Notes: generated by a model from the letters alone, not told the origin. A stretch of 22,072 bases of DNA from a bacterium (GCA_025774805.1 JALGZR010000093.1:1-22072); one strand, 5' to 3'; numbered from the stretch's first letter, positions 1-8,016 are shown. Made by a program: numbers and translations.

Positions 1-19
1 GGCGGAAGTTGAGCTCACC

Positions 20-280
20 GTGCCAATGAACGCGCCCGATCCGCCCCGCGAAGATGTGGATCCCGGCCCCCCCGTCGAGGAGCTCGCCGGCTACCGCATT
101 CGATCTTCGGACGAATTCTGGGAGAGGTTGCAGCGTCGCATCGATCGCTACGAAGCGAGGCGGCAGCTCGGTGAGTTCACCCTGCGGGGCGTTCTCGAAG
201 TGCTTCGCGAGTACGGCCTGGCCCTCCTGGCCCTGCTCGTACCACGCGACAAGGAGCACGACAAGGGGAAGGAGAGGTGA
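20..280 (+). CDS. Small hypothetical protein upstream of an MscS-like channel (start uncertain)
   Basis: An 86-residue reading frame from GTG 20 (ATG at 26 is an alternative). I recognise no family. The N-terminus is Pro/Asp-rich. Residues about 30-60 form a charged helix (EFWERLQRRIDRYEARR). A hydrophobic stretch follows (about residues 64-75, GLALLALLVP), then a very charged tail (DKEHDKGKER). It could be a peripheral or single-pass membrane protein. Neither GTG 20 nor ATG 26 has a convincing Shine-Dalgarno sequence, and the frame stays open to the left edge, so this may be the C-terminal end of a longer protein. Its TGA overlaps the GTG of the next gene (GTGA at 277-280), which suggests translational coupling to the channel gene. 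Function is unknown. Confidence 0.5.
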   Translation: MPMNAPDPPREDVDPGPPVEELAGYRIRSSDEFWERLQRRIDRYEARRQLGEFTLRGVLEVLREYGLALLALLVPRDKEHDKGKER

Positions 281-1113
281 CAGGAATGAACCGAATCGTC
301 GAGATCAGAGAGCTTCTGATCGATGCACTCAACGGCGTTCTGCAAAACGTCGTCGGTTACTCGCCTCAGCTCCTCGCTGCGGTTGCGTTGATCGTTCTGG
401 GCTTCGCCGCTGCCGCCGTCGCCCGGTGGATGGTCCGCACCGGTCTCGAAAGGGCTCGCTTCGATCGGTTCCTCGAAAGCGTCGGGGCCCGACAGGCCTT
501 CGCGGCCCTGTCCGAGAGGGATCCCTCCGAGATCGTGGCACGCATCGGCTACTGGGTGGTCTTGATACTCTTCGTTCAGGCGGCCATTCAGACGATCGGA
601 TTGACCGTGATCTCGAGTCTGGTTCAGAGGGCGATCGCCTACTTGCCGAGCTTGCTGGCCGCCGTCCTCGTGGTTCTCGGAGGTCTCGTGGTCGGTCGGT
701 TCATCTCGGGGGTCGTCTCACGGTCCGCGCGTTCGCTCGGAGAGAGCCACGCAACTGCGCTCGGGCGCATGTCCTCGGCGGTGATCCTCGTCGTCACCGG
801 GATCATGGCGATCGGACAACTGGGCATACAGGTCGTCGTCTTGCAGTCCATGTTCGTGGCGCTCCTGATCGGAGCCGCGCTCGCGGGGGCGCTCACGTTC
901 GGGTTGGGCTCCCGCGAGGTCACCCGAAGCATGCTGGCCGGTTTCTACGCTCGGAAACTCTTCCATTCCGGCGACGAAGTCCTGATCGGGGGTCAAAAGG
1001 GAAAGCTCGTCTCGATCACGCAGACCCAGACCGTCATCGAGTCCCGTGGCTCGCTCAAGGCCGTGCCGAACGAGACGTTTCTCCACAGCGTCACCGAGAA
1101 GAGGATCGGATGA
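277..1113 (+). CDS. MscS-like small-conductance mechanosensitive channel, TM-helix-repeat type, short form
   Basis: A 278-residue (275 if ATG 286 is used) inner-membrane protein with about five hydrophobic segments (roughly 31-50, 90-110, 121-145, 167-188, 190-212). It ends with a short MscS-type beta-domain (about 230-271: GDEVLIGGQKGKL then KAVPNETFLHSV). The two GxxVxGRxxSxxVxRS-type helices resemble the conserved TM-helix repeat of MscS-related proteins. The family forms tension-gated pores that release solutes on hypo-osmotic shock. The protein stops just after the beta-domain, so the alpha/beta cytoplasmic cage of E. coli MscS is absent. GTG 277 overlaps the upstream stop, but GGAGAGG at 271-277 is better spaced for ATG 286, so the true start may be 286. 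It is the first of four MscS-like genes here and the most divergent. Confidence 0.85.
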   Translation: MTGMNRIVEIRELLIDALNGVLQNVVGYSPQLLAAVALIVLGFAAAAVARWMVRTGLERARFDRFLESVGARQAFAALSERDPSEIVARIGYWVVLILFVQAAIQTIGLTVISSLVQRAIAYLPSLLAAVLVVLGGLVVGRFISGVVSRSARSLGESHATALGRMSSAVILVVTGIMAIGQLGIQVVVLQSMFVALLIGAALAGALTFGLGSREVTRSMLAGFYARKLFHSGDEVLIGGQKGKLVSITQTQTVIESRGSLKAVPNETFLHSVTEKRIG

Positions 1114-1227
1114 CGTTTCTCTCCGTGCCGAGCTTCGGGCTTCGATTCGCGTAGATTTGGGTGAAGATGCGCAGCATTGCCCAAAAAACGTGTGACTTCA
1201 CCGCGCGACCGCGCGTCTCAAGGCGCA

Positions 1228-1275
1228 GTCGGGCTGATCTCCGACGCCGCGCCGGCGCATCGCGGAACGCCCGAC
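1228..1275 (+). other. Inverted repeat in the leader of the outer-membrane protein gene
   Basis: The 233-bp gap 1114-1346 holds no gene. In it, GTCGGGC (1228-1234) pairs perfectly with GCCCGAC (1269-1275), and nested inside CCGCG (1247-1251) pairs with CGCGG (1261-1265). The hairpin lies about 70 bp before ATG 1347. A second inverted repeat, GGTGAAG (1160-1166) with CTTCACC (1196-1202), lies upstream. This may be mRNA leader structure or chance folding in GC-rich DNA; no known riboswitch class was recognised. Confidence 0.3.
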
Positions 1276-1346
1276 TCCGCTCAGGGCTCGTCGGCACCAG
1301 GCGGTCAAAGAACTCGCAACACTCGCAAGAAAAGAGGGGAAGAGAA

Positions 1347-2510
1347 ATGCGTGCGAAGGATCTCCGGTGGGCCCGCTGGGCAGTCATCCTGCTGATCGCC
1401 TCCGCCGCCCAAGCCCAGAACGTGGGCCCGACCGACTACACCGTGCCGGTGAGCACGGCCGAGCAGGCGCGCCTCGACGCGACCTACAAGTACGCGGGAC
1501 AGGAGAGCGACGTCCTGACGAACGACGCCACGGGAACGTTCCTCTACAACCGTTTCTACAACTCGCTCCCCTTCGCGTACGACTTCAACGTCAACGTCAT
1601 CGGCGACACGAAGCGTCTTCCGAACGGCGACCAGGACAACTCGCTCAACGCGCTGGGGAACGGCGGCGTCCGGAAGTACTTCTCGGAGACCGGGAACGCG
1701 TTCTACTCCGGAGAGGTCGGAATCCGGTATCAAGACGAGTTCGATCGTCCCTCCATCGTCGTGATCCCCGGGCTGGGGTACGGGCGCTTCATCCGGGCCA
1801 CCACCCTGGCGAGAGCGGTCCGCATCGAGGACTTCCTCGTCGATGAGGGGGTGATCTCCCGCCGCCTACCCAAAGACACGATCATCGAGCTCGCCCACAT
1901 CATCGAGAACGAGGGCGAGTACGAAGCCCTGCACGGAGAGCGCTACCGCCGCTACTGGTTCGAGGCGATGGAGGCGGAGATCGCCAAGTCCGGGGTGTTC
2001 ACGGAGGAGGGCCTCGGGGCGGTCGGGGTGCTGCGTACGGAGGAGGTGCTCTTCGAGGAGCGCATCAACGAGCGCTTCTACGGCTGGGACGTGCGGGCCG
2101 GCGTGCGCATCGAAGTACTTTCCGAGTTCGAAGACGTCGACGCGGACGACCCCGGCGCCTCGCTTCGCGCGCGGTACTCCCGCCCTCTGGGCTGGAAGTC
2201 TCAGTTCGGGGTCACCGGGGAGGCCGACTCTCCTCTGACGGGGGACTTCGGAGACGCCTACAACGCGGCGGGGACTTTGGACTACATCTACGAGATCGGC
2301 AACCGCATCGACTGGACGCTGAGCAACGTCGTCCTGGCCGCCAAGTCCGATCCCGACGCCGACGTCGTGTGGTCCGATCAGCTAAGCAGCGGGTTTCTCT
2401 TCTACCTCGAAAACCAGGTCACGCTCACGATCGAAGCCAATCTCAACAAGGTGAGTGACAACCCGGTGACCCAGGGTGTGGATGTGTCCTTTGGCTACCG
2501 CCTCCGGTAG
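1347..2510 (+). CDS. Putative outer-membrane beta-barrel protein with a large helical insert
   Basis: The start is set at ATG 1347, because GAGGGGAAGAG lies just upstream and a signal peptide follows directly (hydrophobic core 12-21, likely cleavage after AQA at residue 23). The mature protein has alternating aromatic/polar strands (for example 73-85, 117-130, 248-257). Its C-terminal half is strand-like and ends VDVSFGYRLR, compatible with an outer-membrane barrel, although the last residue is not aromatic. Residues about 155-245 differ: they are helical and charged (DTIIELAHIIENEGEYE, ERYRRYWFEAMEAEI) and interrupt the strands. I cannot name the family. The OmpA-domain gene follows 43 bp downstream on the same strand, so the two may be co-transcribed envelope proteins. 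Confidence 0.75.
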   Translation: MRAKDLRWARWAVILLIASAAQAQNVGPTDYTVPVSTAEQARLDATYKYAGQESDVLTNDATGTFLYNRFYNSLPFAYDFNVNVIGDTKRLPNGDQDNSLNALGNGGVRKYFSETGNAFYSGEVGIRYQDEFDRPSIVVIPGLGYGRFIRATTLARAVRIEDFLVDEGVISRRLPKDTIIELAHIIENEGEYEALHGERYRRYWFEAMEAEIAKSGVFTEEGLGAVGVLRTEEVLFEERINERFYGWDVRAGVRIEVLSEFEDVDADDPGASLRARYSRPLGWKSQFGVTGEADSPLTGDFGDAYNAAGTLDYIYEIGNRIDWTLSNVVLAAKSDPDADVVWSDQLSSGFLFYLENQVTLTIEANLNKVSDNPVTQGVDVSFGYRLR

Positions 2511-2553
2511 AGGCGGATACGGCCGGTACGCGGAGATTCTCGAAAGGAGACGG

Positions 2554-3999
2554 ATGATGATCTGCAGCAGCACGTCATGGCGGCTGACGATCCTTGCGAC
2601 CGCAGGACTCTTGATTCTGGCCTTCGGGAGCGCGGGTACCACTTCGGCGCAGGGCATCGAGAAGGAGATCGAGGCGGCGCGCGCCCGGATCGAGGCCGCA
2701 CGGGAGTCCCACCTCGACCGGATCGCGCCGAAGTCCTTTGCAAAGGCCGGCGAGCGGCTCGAGGACGCCGAGAAGCGCTACCGGAAGGGCGGCAAGATCG
2801 AGGATATCCGCGAGCGGCTCGCAGAACTCGACAGGCATCTCGCCCGCTGCAGGGAACTCGAGGAGATGGGGCACGTGATTCTTCGGGATGCACTCGTCGC
2901 GCGCGCCGACGCCGCCAAGAGTCACGCCGCCGATCTCGCGACCGGGATCTGGGAGGACGCCGAGAGGAAACTGACCGAGGCCGGTGAGAAGATCGAGGGC
3001 GGGGACCAGAATGCTGCGAGGACCAACGCCGCCACGGCCACCGGGCTCTACCGGGACGCCGAGTACGCGGCGATCCGGCGAGACATCCTCGAGGGCGTCT
3101 GGGCCCTGCGAAACCAGACGAGAGAACGCAAGGCAGAGGAGCGCGCGCCGACGACACTCGCGTCCGCGGAGCAGCTTCTCGCGACGACCGAGACATCGAT
3201 CAAGAACGATCGGTACGGACGGGATCGAGCGGAGTCCCTCGCCCGGGAGACGGCGGACGTCTTTCGGCACACGTTGAACATCTGTGATTACGTGGAGAAG
3301 ATGGAGAGTGATCGCAAGACCGGTCCCGAGCGTGTGATCAGAGGCCACGAGGGGGAAATCGCGAAGATCGCCGAAGCTCTCGGAGTGCGGGCGAATTTCG
3401 CGGAAGGTATCGGCTCGGTCACCAACGAGGTCATCGCCGAAATGCGGCGGCGAGAGAAGGAACGCATCGAGCTCGAGGAGAAGGTCGCGTCCCTCGAGGG
3501 CGAGCTGGATGGCGTGAGGACCCGGGTCGCCACGCTCAGCGATCGCGACGCGCTCCTGCAGCAGCGGGAGCGGCATGAGGTCAAGATGCAGGAGGTTCGC
3601 GAGGTCTTCAAGAGGGAAGAGGCCGACGTCCTCCTGCGCGGCGACCAGATGATCATCCGTCTCTACGGATTGAGCTTCCCGGTGGGATCGGCGGAGATCC
3701 GTCCGGAGAACTTCGCACTTCTCTCGAAGATCCGTAGGGTCCTCGCCGAGTTTCCCGAATCGGCGATCGCGATCGAGGGTCATACCGACTCCCAAGGCGC
3801 GGCAGAGCGGAATCGCGATCTGAGCCAAAGGCGTGCCGACGCGGTGCGGGAATACCTGCTGGCAAACACGAGCATCGTTCCGGCGCGGATCGCCTCCGTC
3901 GGTCACGGGGAGGATCGTCCCATCGCGAACAACGAGACGGAGGAGGGCCGGGCGAAGAACCGCCGTATCGATCTGACGGTGAACCTGTCCGCGAGCTGA
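2554..3999 (+). CDS. OmpA-family peptidoglycan-binding protein with N-terminal DUF4398-like helical region
   Basis: A 481-residue secreted protein. ATG 2554 (or the adjacent ATG 2557) follows AAGGAGA at 2544-2550. The signal peptide is TILATAGLLILAFGSAGTTSAQ. Residues about 35-110 carry spaced helical repeats of the type AARxRIEAA...APKSFAKAGERLEDAEKRY, as in DUF4398 proteins. A long charged helical, probably coiled-coil, stretch runs to about 370. The C-terminus (about 375-481) is an OmpA domain: HTDSQG at 410-415, then NRDLSQRRADAV, and NRRIDLTV near the end. The Asp and Arg of these motifs bind diaminopimelate in peptidoglycan in known OmpA domains. It probably tethers or spans between envelope layers. 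It lacks an N-terminal barrel, so it is a periplasmic linker rather than a porin. A possible terminator overlaps its stop. Confidence 0.88.
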   Translation: MMICSSTSWRLTILATAGLLILAFGSAGTTSAQGIEKEIEAARARIEAARESHLDRIAPKSFAKAGERLEDAEKRYRKGGKIEDIRERLAELDRHLARCRELEEMGHVILRDALVARADAAKSHAADLATGIWEDAERKLTEAGEKIEGGDQNAARTNAATATGLYRDAEYAAIRRDILEGVWALRNQTRERKAEERAPTTLASAEQLLATTETSIKNDRYGRDRAESLARETADVFRHTLNICDYVEKMESDRKTGPERVIRGHEGEIAKIAEALGVRANFAEGIGSVTNEVIAEMRRREKERIELEEKVASLEGELDGVRTRVATLSDRDALLQQRERHEVKMQEVREVFKREEADVLLRGDQMIIRLYGLSFPVGSAEIRPENFALLSKIRRVLAEFPESAIAIEGHTDSQGAAERNRDLSQRRADAVREYLLANTSIVPARIASVGHGEDRPIANNETEEGRAKNRRIDLTVNLSAS

Positions 4000-4014
4000 A
4001 ACCGCGGGTCTTTT
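3989..4014 (+). terminator. Possible Rho-independent terminator overlapping the OmpA-domain stop codon
   Basis: CCGCG (3989-3993) pairs with CGCGG (4003-4007) around a 9-nt loop containing the TGA stop (3997-3999), and GTCTTTT follows. The stem is only 5 bp, so support is modest. The next gene starts at 4209 after 209 bp without a gene, consistent with a transcription-unit boundary. Confidence 0.35.
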
Positions 4015-4208
4015 GGCGTGGCCTCGCGGTGGATCGGGCCGAAATCCGATCCGAGCCGACGCCGGGCCTCGGCCGGTCGCCGAGCCGGGAGACGGTCGAA
4101 CGCGCCGGAACGACCTCCGGTACCGTGCAGCGAGAACGGGGATGACAGGGCGGTCGAAAGCTCTCATCCTGCTCACCGGACGCACGCATCGTCACGAGGA
4201 GGAGACCG

Positions 4209-5309
4209 GTGAGCGGTTCCGAGCCAGCCGCCCCGAGACGCAAGCGAGGGCGGCGGCAGCGCCGACGCGTTCGGCCCGGCGCCCCGCCGGGGACTCTTCA
4301 GCCCCATCCCGACGCACACCCGCCGCGCGTCAGCCTGCTGGGATTCGGCCCGGATGACCTCCTCGATGTCGAGGTGGAAGACCTCGGCGCGATCCGCGAG
4401 ATTCGGGAGCGATTCCCCGTCGTCTGGGTCAACGTGAACGGCCTCGGTGACGCCGATGTGGCGCGGGGCATCGGGGACCTGTTCGGACTGCACACCCTCG
4501 CGCTGGAGGACGTGCTGAACGTCCACCAGCGCCCGAAGGTGGAGGAGTACGATCGAGAGCTCTTCCTCGTCACCCGGATGCCGCGGACGGGGATAAGTAC
4601 GGACACCGAGCAGGTGAGCCTATTCCTCGGCGACGGCTTCCTCGTCACGTTTCAGGAGGAGCCGGGTGACTGCCTGGGCCCGGTGCGCGAACGGATACGA
4701 CAGGGTCGACCGCGCATTCGCTCCGGCGGTCCGGACTATCTCGCATACGCAGTTCTGGACACGATCGTGGACGCCTACTTCCCCTTGCTTGATGAGCTCG
4801 GGGACCAGCTGGAGCGGCTCGAGGAGGAGATCCTCCAAGAGGCGGGTCCCGAGGCGGTCGGGAAGCTCCATGAGCTGAAGCGGAGGCTCACCGGGATCCG
4901 GCGGGTAGTGCTCCCGATCCGTGAGTCCGTGACCGGGCTCGTGCGCGACGAGTCTCCCCTCGTCACGGATTCCACGCGATTGTATCTCCGCGACTGTCTC
5001 GACCACACCTACCAGCTCATCGAGCTCGTGGAGCACTACCGGGACCTCGCCTCCGGCCTGCTCGATCTCCACTTGACCATCGTGAGCAACCGGATGAACG
5101 ACGTCATGAAGGTGCTCACGATCATCGCGACGATCTTCATTCCGCTCGGCTTCATCGCGGGGGTCTACGGGATGAACTTCGATGTGGGCGCGTCGCCGTG
5201 GAACATGCCGGAGCTCTCCTGGCCGTTCGGTTACCTCTTCGCGCTCGGGCTCATGGCGATCGTCGCGGGCGGCATGATCCTGTTCTTCCGGAGGAAGGGA
5301 TGGTTCTGA
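4209..5309 (+). CDS. corA: CorA-family divalent metal ion (Mg2+/Co2+) channel
   Basis: A 366-residue protein starting at GTG 4209, with AGGAGGAG at 4197-4204 as a strong ribosome binding site. After a basic Arg/Pro-rich N-terminus (about 1-40), a CorA cytoplasmic alpha/beta domain follows, with the signature WVNVNGL and LEDVLNVHQRPKVEEYD. A long helix then contains LEEEILQEAGPEA and LHELKRRLTGIRR. Two C-terminal membrane helices follow. The selectivity signature YGMN is present, with GMN at 321-323 just after the first helix (IIATIFIPLGFIAGVYGMNF). The C-terminus is basic (FFRRKGWF), as in CorA. The family forms homopentameric inner-membrane channels for Mg2+ uptake. An MscS gene follows after only 16 bp, so the two are probably co-transcribed. 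Confidence 0.95.
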   Translation: MSGSEPAAPRRKRGRRQRRRVRPGAPPGTLQPHPDAHPPRVSLLGFGPDDLLDVEVEDLGAIREIRERFPVVWVNVNGLGDADVARGIGDLFGLHTLALEDVLNVHQRPKVEEYDRELFLVTRMPRTGISTDTEQVSLFLGDGFLVTFQEEPGDCLGPVRERIRQGRPRIRSGGPDYLAYAVLDTIVDAYFPLLDELGDQLERLEEEILQEAGPEAVGKLHELKRRLTGIRRVVLPIRESVTGLVRDESPLVTDSTRLYLRDCLDHTYQLIELVEHYRDLASGLLDLHLTIVSNRMNDVMKVLTIIATIFIPLGFIAGVYGMNFDVGASPWNMPELSWPFGYLFALGLMAIVAGGMILFFRRKGWF

Positions 5310-5325
5310 AACCGGGCCGGCAGCG

Positions 5326-6216
5326 ATGACCGGAGAGGGCTTCGTGGCGAGTCTCGGGTCGGTGTTCCACACCGAGCTCTTCGCGATCTCGGGGACCCCG
5401 GTCACCACGATGACGCTCGTGACTTTCGGGGCGATCGTCCTGTTGTCGTTCTGGGCCTCGCGCCTCGTCCAGCGAACCGTGTCTCGGTTCCTCCGCATCC
5501 GGGGGATGAAGGACGAGGGGACGATCGGGGTCACCGAGCGCCTCACGCACTACCTCGTCTTGGCCGTCGGATTCGCCGTCGCGTTCCAGACACTCGGGGT
5601 CAAGCTGACTGCGCTCTTCGCCGCGGGCGCTTTCGTCGCGGTCGCGGCGGGCTTCGCGATGCAGAACATCACGCAGAACTTCGTCGCGGGGTTGATTCTC
5701 CTCGCGGAGCGGACGATCAAGCCGGGCGACGTCCTGTCCGTGGAGGGGTGCATGGTGCGCGTGGTGCGTCTCGGGACCCGGGCCACGGTGGCCCGAACGC
5801 TCAACGACGAGGATCTCATCATTCCGAACTCGACGATGGTCCAGACGACCGTCACGAACTACACACTGAGGGACACCCACTTCCGGCTGCGGGCCGTCGT
5901 CGGGGTGACCTACGATTCGGACATGGCGCTCGTGCGGAGCACGCTGGAGAAGGCGGCACGGGAGATCCCCTGGCGGGATGCCACGCACGAACCCGTCATC
6001 CTGATGACCGGGTTCGGTAGCTCGTCCGTGGACTGGGAGGTCTCCGTGTGGATCGACGAGCCGTGGAAGGAGAGGCGATTCCGCTCGCGGCTTCACGAGA
6101 CGATTTGGTGGGCATTGAGAGAGGCGGGCGTCGTGATCGCGTTCCCCCAGGTGGATGTCCATCTCGATTCGCCGGTGATGGAGTCTCTCCAACGGCTCGC
6201 ACCGAGGAGGGGCTGA
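5326..6216 (+). CDS. MscS-family small-conductance mechanosensitive channel (paralog 2)
   Basis: A 296-residue protein with membrane helices at about 27-46 and 74-90. The pore-lining helix is about 96-130 (TALFAAGAFVAVAAGF then NFVAGLILLAERTIKPGD), the hallmark MscS TM3 region. A beta-domain follows (IIPNSTMVQTTVTNYT), then an alpha/beta cytoplasmic domain (VGVTYDSDMALVRSTLEKA) ending in the usual FPQVDVHLDSP element. It is a full-length three-helix MscS core and likely acts as an inner-membrane tension-gated safety valve. It lies 16 bp after CorA and 84 bp before DUF432. The pore helix keeps alternating Gly/Ala packing with bulky substitutions (FVAVAAGF), so its gating properties cannot be predicted. 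Confidence 0.93.
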   Translation: MTGEGFVASLGSVFHTELFAISGTPVTTMTLVTFGAIVLLSFWASRLVQRTVSRFLRIRGMKDEGTIGVTERLTHYLVLAVGFAVAFQTLGVKLTALFAAGAFVAVAAGFAMQNITQNFVAGLILLAERTIKPGDVLSVEGCMVRVVRLGTRATVARTLNDEDLIIPNSTMVQTTVTNYTLRDTHFRLRAVVGVTYDSDMALVRSTLEKAAREIPWRDATHEPVILMTGFGSSSVDWEVSVWIDEPWKERRFRSRLHETIWWALREAGVVIAFPQVDVHLDSPVMESLQRLAPRRG

Positions 6217-6300
6217 TCCTGGTACCGACGGGCGTGCGGGCCAACGTCGGTCAGTTTCACGGATGCGGGTGCATTTCGAGTACCGGACCGGGAGCGACGA

Positions 6301-7122
6301 ATGGCTCTGAAATGGTGGGGTGATTTCGAGATCGATCCCGGAGCGGCTCGCTTCTGGCAGATCGGCCCGTTCCGGCTCTGGGCCACGCGTTTCACCCAGG
6401 AGTGGCAGCTCGTCACTGAGACGACGGGTGACGCACTCGCGAACGACGTCCTGGCGGCGGTAGAACCTCCGGAGGAACCGAAGCCCGACGCCCAGACGTC
6501 GAGGTTCGGGTTCCGCAACGTCCCGGGGACCATCCGGCTCGTTCCGGCGCCGGCGGACCGTGCCGTGGTCGTGAAGGCCGCCTCCCCGTTCTTCGTTCCC
6601 CCCGGCGAGGAGATCTCCCTATTCGTGAGCACGGCGCTCTGGCTCCAGGTGAAGGCCGGCAGCTCTTCCGAACTCCTGCTCGACGTGCCACTGCACCGCC
6701 CGAGCGACAGCTGGTTCGGATCCTCCACCCGGGAGGGCGAGCTCTGCTACGCCACGAAGACCGGCGCCCGGTATCATCTGGAGAACATCCCTCGTCGCCC
6801 CCACCGGGCGATCTCCGTCGTCCGGATCTGCAATCGGGCGCCGAGTCAGCTCGGCCTGGAACGGCTCAAGCTCCCCCTGCCCAATCTCTCACTCTACCGG
6901 TCGGAGGACGGTCAGCTCTGGACGGAGCCCGTCACGCTGGAGCGGGACGAGGAAGACGAGAATGCCACGGTAAAGCTGGGACGCGACGCGCCCCGCGCGG
7001 CAGGGAAGGCCAAGCGTGCCGCCGGACCGAGAACGCCCGCCGAGAAGGGACTCCTCACGCGGTCTTTCGGGGGCCTCTTCGGCTGGAAGGGAGGTGGAGG
7101 CTATGAGCGAGTGGGTGAATAG
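6301..7122 (+). CDS. DUF432-like protein between two MscS channel genes
   Basis: A 273-residue protein without signal peptide or membrane helix, from ATG 6301 preceded by GGGAGCG. Sequence features recall DUF432 (PF04254) as I remember that family: an N-terminal WxIGPxRLW...EWQL block (19-36), a central PFFVPPGEEISLFVSTALW (96-114), then SWFGSSTREGELCYATKT (137-154), and PHRAISVVRICNRAPSQL (167-184) leading to LSLYRSEDGQLWTEPV. It looks like an all-beta soluble protein with a conserved Trp/Gly core. The tail (about 226-273) is basic and Gly-rich (LLTRSFGGLFGWKGGGG) and might touch the membrane. Its last 20 bp overlap the start of the next MscS gene, implying coupled translation and a joint role. 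The family has no established biochemical function. Family assignment is by eye. Confidence 0.75.
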   Translation: MALKWWGDFEIDPGAARFWQIGPFRLWATRFTQEWQLVTETTGDALANDVLAAVEPPEEPKPDAQTSRFGFRNVPGTIRLVPAPADRAVVVKAASPFFVPPGEEISLFVSTALWLQVKAGSSSELLLDVPLHRPSDSWFGSSTREGELCYATKTGARYHLENIPRRPHRAISVVRICNRAPSQLGLERLKLPLPNLSLYRSEDGQLWTEPVTLERDEEDENATVKLGRDAPRAAGKAKRAAGPRTPAEKGLLTRSFGGLFGWKGGGGYERVGE

Positions 7123-7972
7123 CCTCGGGCTCGGCGGCGTTCTCACCCCGGAGCGCGTCTGGGGTGTCCTGCGCGCCGTCCTCATCCTCGTCGTCGGGCT
7201 CGCGCTGGCCCGGTTTGTCAGCATCGGACTCGGCAAGGGCATGGAGGGACGCCTCGGGGTCCAGCGGGCCATGCTCGCGCGACGCTTCACCTACTATGCG
7301 CTGTTCGTCCTCGTGGCCGCGACGGCCCTCCACCAGCTCGGCTTCCAGCTCGGGGTTCTTCTCGGCGCCGCCGGCATCCTGACCGTCGCCATCGGGTTCG
7401 CCTCGCAGACCTCCGCCTCGAACCTGATCAGCGGCCTCTTCCTGATCGCGGAACGCCCGTTCGTGGTGGGAGACGTTATCAAGATCGAGGACGTCACCGG
7501 AGAGGTGCTGTCCATCGATCTGTTGTCCGTGAAGCTCCGCACGTTCGACAACCTGTACGTCCGCGTGCCGAACGAGAGCGTGATCAAGTCGCGCGTGACG
7601 AACCTCACCCACTTCCCGATCCGGCGCGCGGATCTCAAGATCGGGGTCGCCTACAAGGAAGACCTGGAGCGGGTCGAGGAGATCCTCCGCCGGGTCGCCG
7701 ACGCGAACCCGCTCTGCCTGGAGGAGCCCCCCCCGCTGTTCATCTTCACCGGATTCGGGGACTCGGCGCTGGAGATGCAGTTCTCGGTCTGGTCGGCCCG
7801 GGTGAACTTCCTCGAGATGCGGAACTCGATCTGGAGGGAGATCAAGGAGGCGTTCGACGCGGAGGGCATCGAGATCCCGTTCCCGCACGTCTCGGTGTAC
7901 GCGGGCTCGGTGACGGAGCCGTTTCCGGTTCAGGTGAGACAGACGCCGCCGGACGCCCCGCGGGGGGGATGA
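7103..7972 (+). CDS. MscS-family small-conductance mechanosensitive channel (paralog 3)
   Basis: ATG 7103 was chosen because GGGAGGTGGAGG ends 2 bp before it. An upstream in-frame ATG at 7016 would add a non-membrane, Arg-rich shadow of the DUF432 gene. The 289-residue protein has helices at about 20-40 and 61-80, the MscS pore helix (GVLLGAAGILTVAIGFASQ, about 84-102, then GLFLIAERPFVVGD), a beta-domain (IKIEDVTGEVLSIDLLSVKL, RVPNESVIKSRVTN), and the C-terminal alpha/beta domain with GVAYKEDLERVEEIL and EIPFPHVSVY. It is a full-length minimal MscS channel and overlaps DUF432 by 20 bp. It is clearly a different paralog from the one at 5326, so the pair is not a recent duplication. Confidence 0.95.
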   Translation: MSEWVNSLGLGGVLTPERVWGVLRAVLILVVGLALARFVSIGLGKGMEGRLGVQRAMLARRFTYYALFVLVAATALHQLGFQLGVLLGAAGILTVAIGFASQTSASNLISGLFLIAERPFVVGDVIKIEDVTGEVLSIDLLSVKLRTFDNLYVRVPNESVIKSRVTNLTHFPIRRADLKIGVAYKEDLERVEEILRRVADANPLCLEEPPPLFIFTGFGDSALEMQFSVWSARVNFLEMRNSIWREIKEAFDAEGIEIPFPHVSVYAGSVTEPFPVQVRQTPPDAPRGG

Positions 7973-7987
7973 CCGCGGAGGTCGTGT

Positions 7988-8016
7988 CCTGATCGCCGGG
8001 TGCGGTGGCGTATGAT
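7988..8016 (+). promoter_or_regulatory. Candidate promoter for the cytidylate-kinase-like gene
   Basis: TATGAT at 8011-8016 matches the sigma-70 -10 consensus TATAAT in five of six bases and is an AT-rich island in GC-rich DNA. The -35 position (around 7988-7994, CCTGATC) matches the consensus poorly. It lies 60 bp before ATG 8076. Promoters of this lineage are not known, so this is tentative. Confidence 0.25.

Noticed and set aside
54-1154. 366-residue open frame on the plus strand in another frame of the first channel
   Set aside because: Extremely Arg-rich without membrane helices. The MscS-like frame has a clear hydrophobic pattern and a beta-domain.
1158-1187. Possible terminator TTGGG...CCCAA followed by AAAA
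   Set aside because: The run is A, not T, on the plus strand, and no minus-strand gene ends there.
2575-4185. 536-residue open frame on the minus strand
   Set aside because: Antisense to the OmpA-domain gene, which has a signal peptide, ribosome binding site and clear domain.
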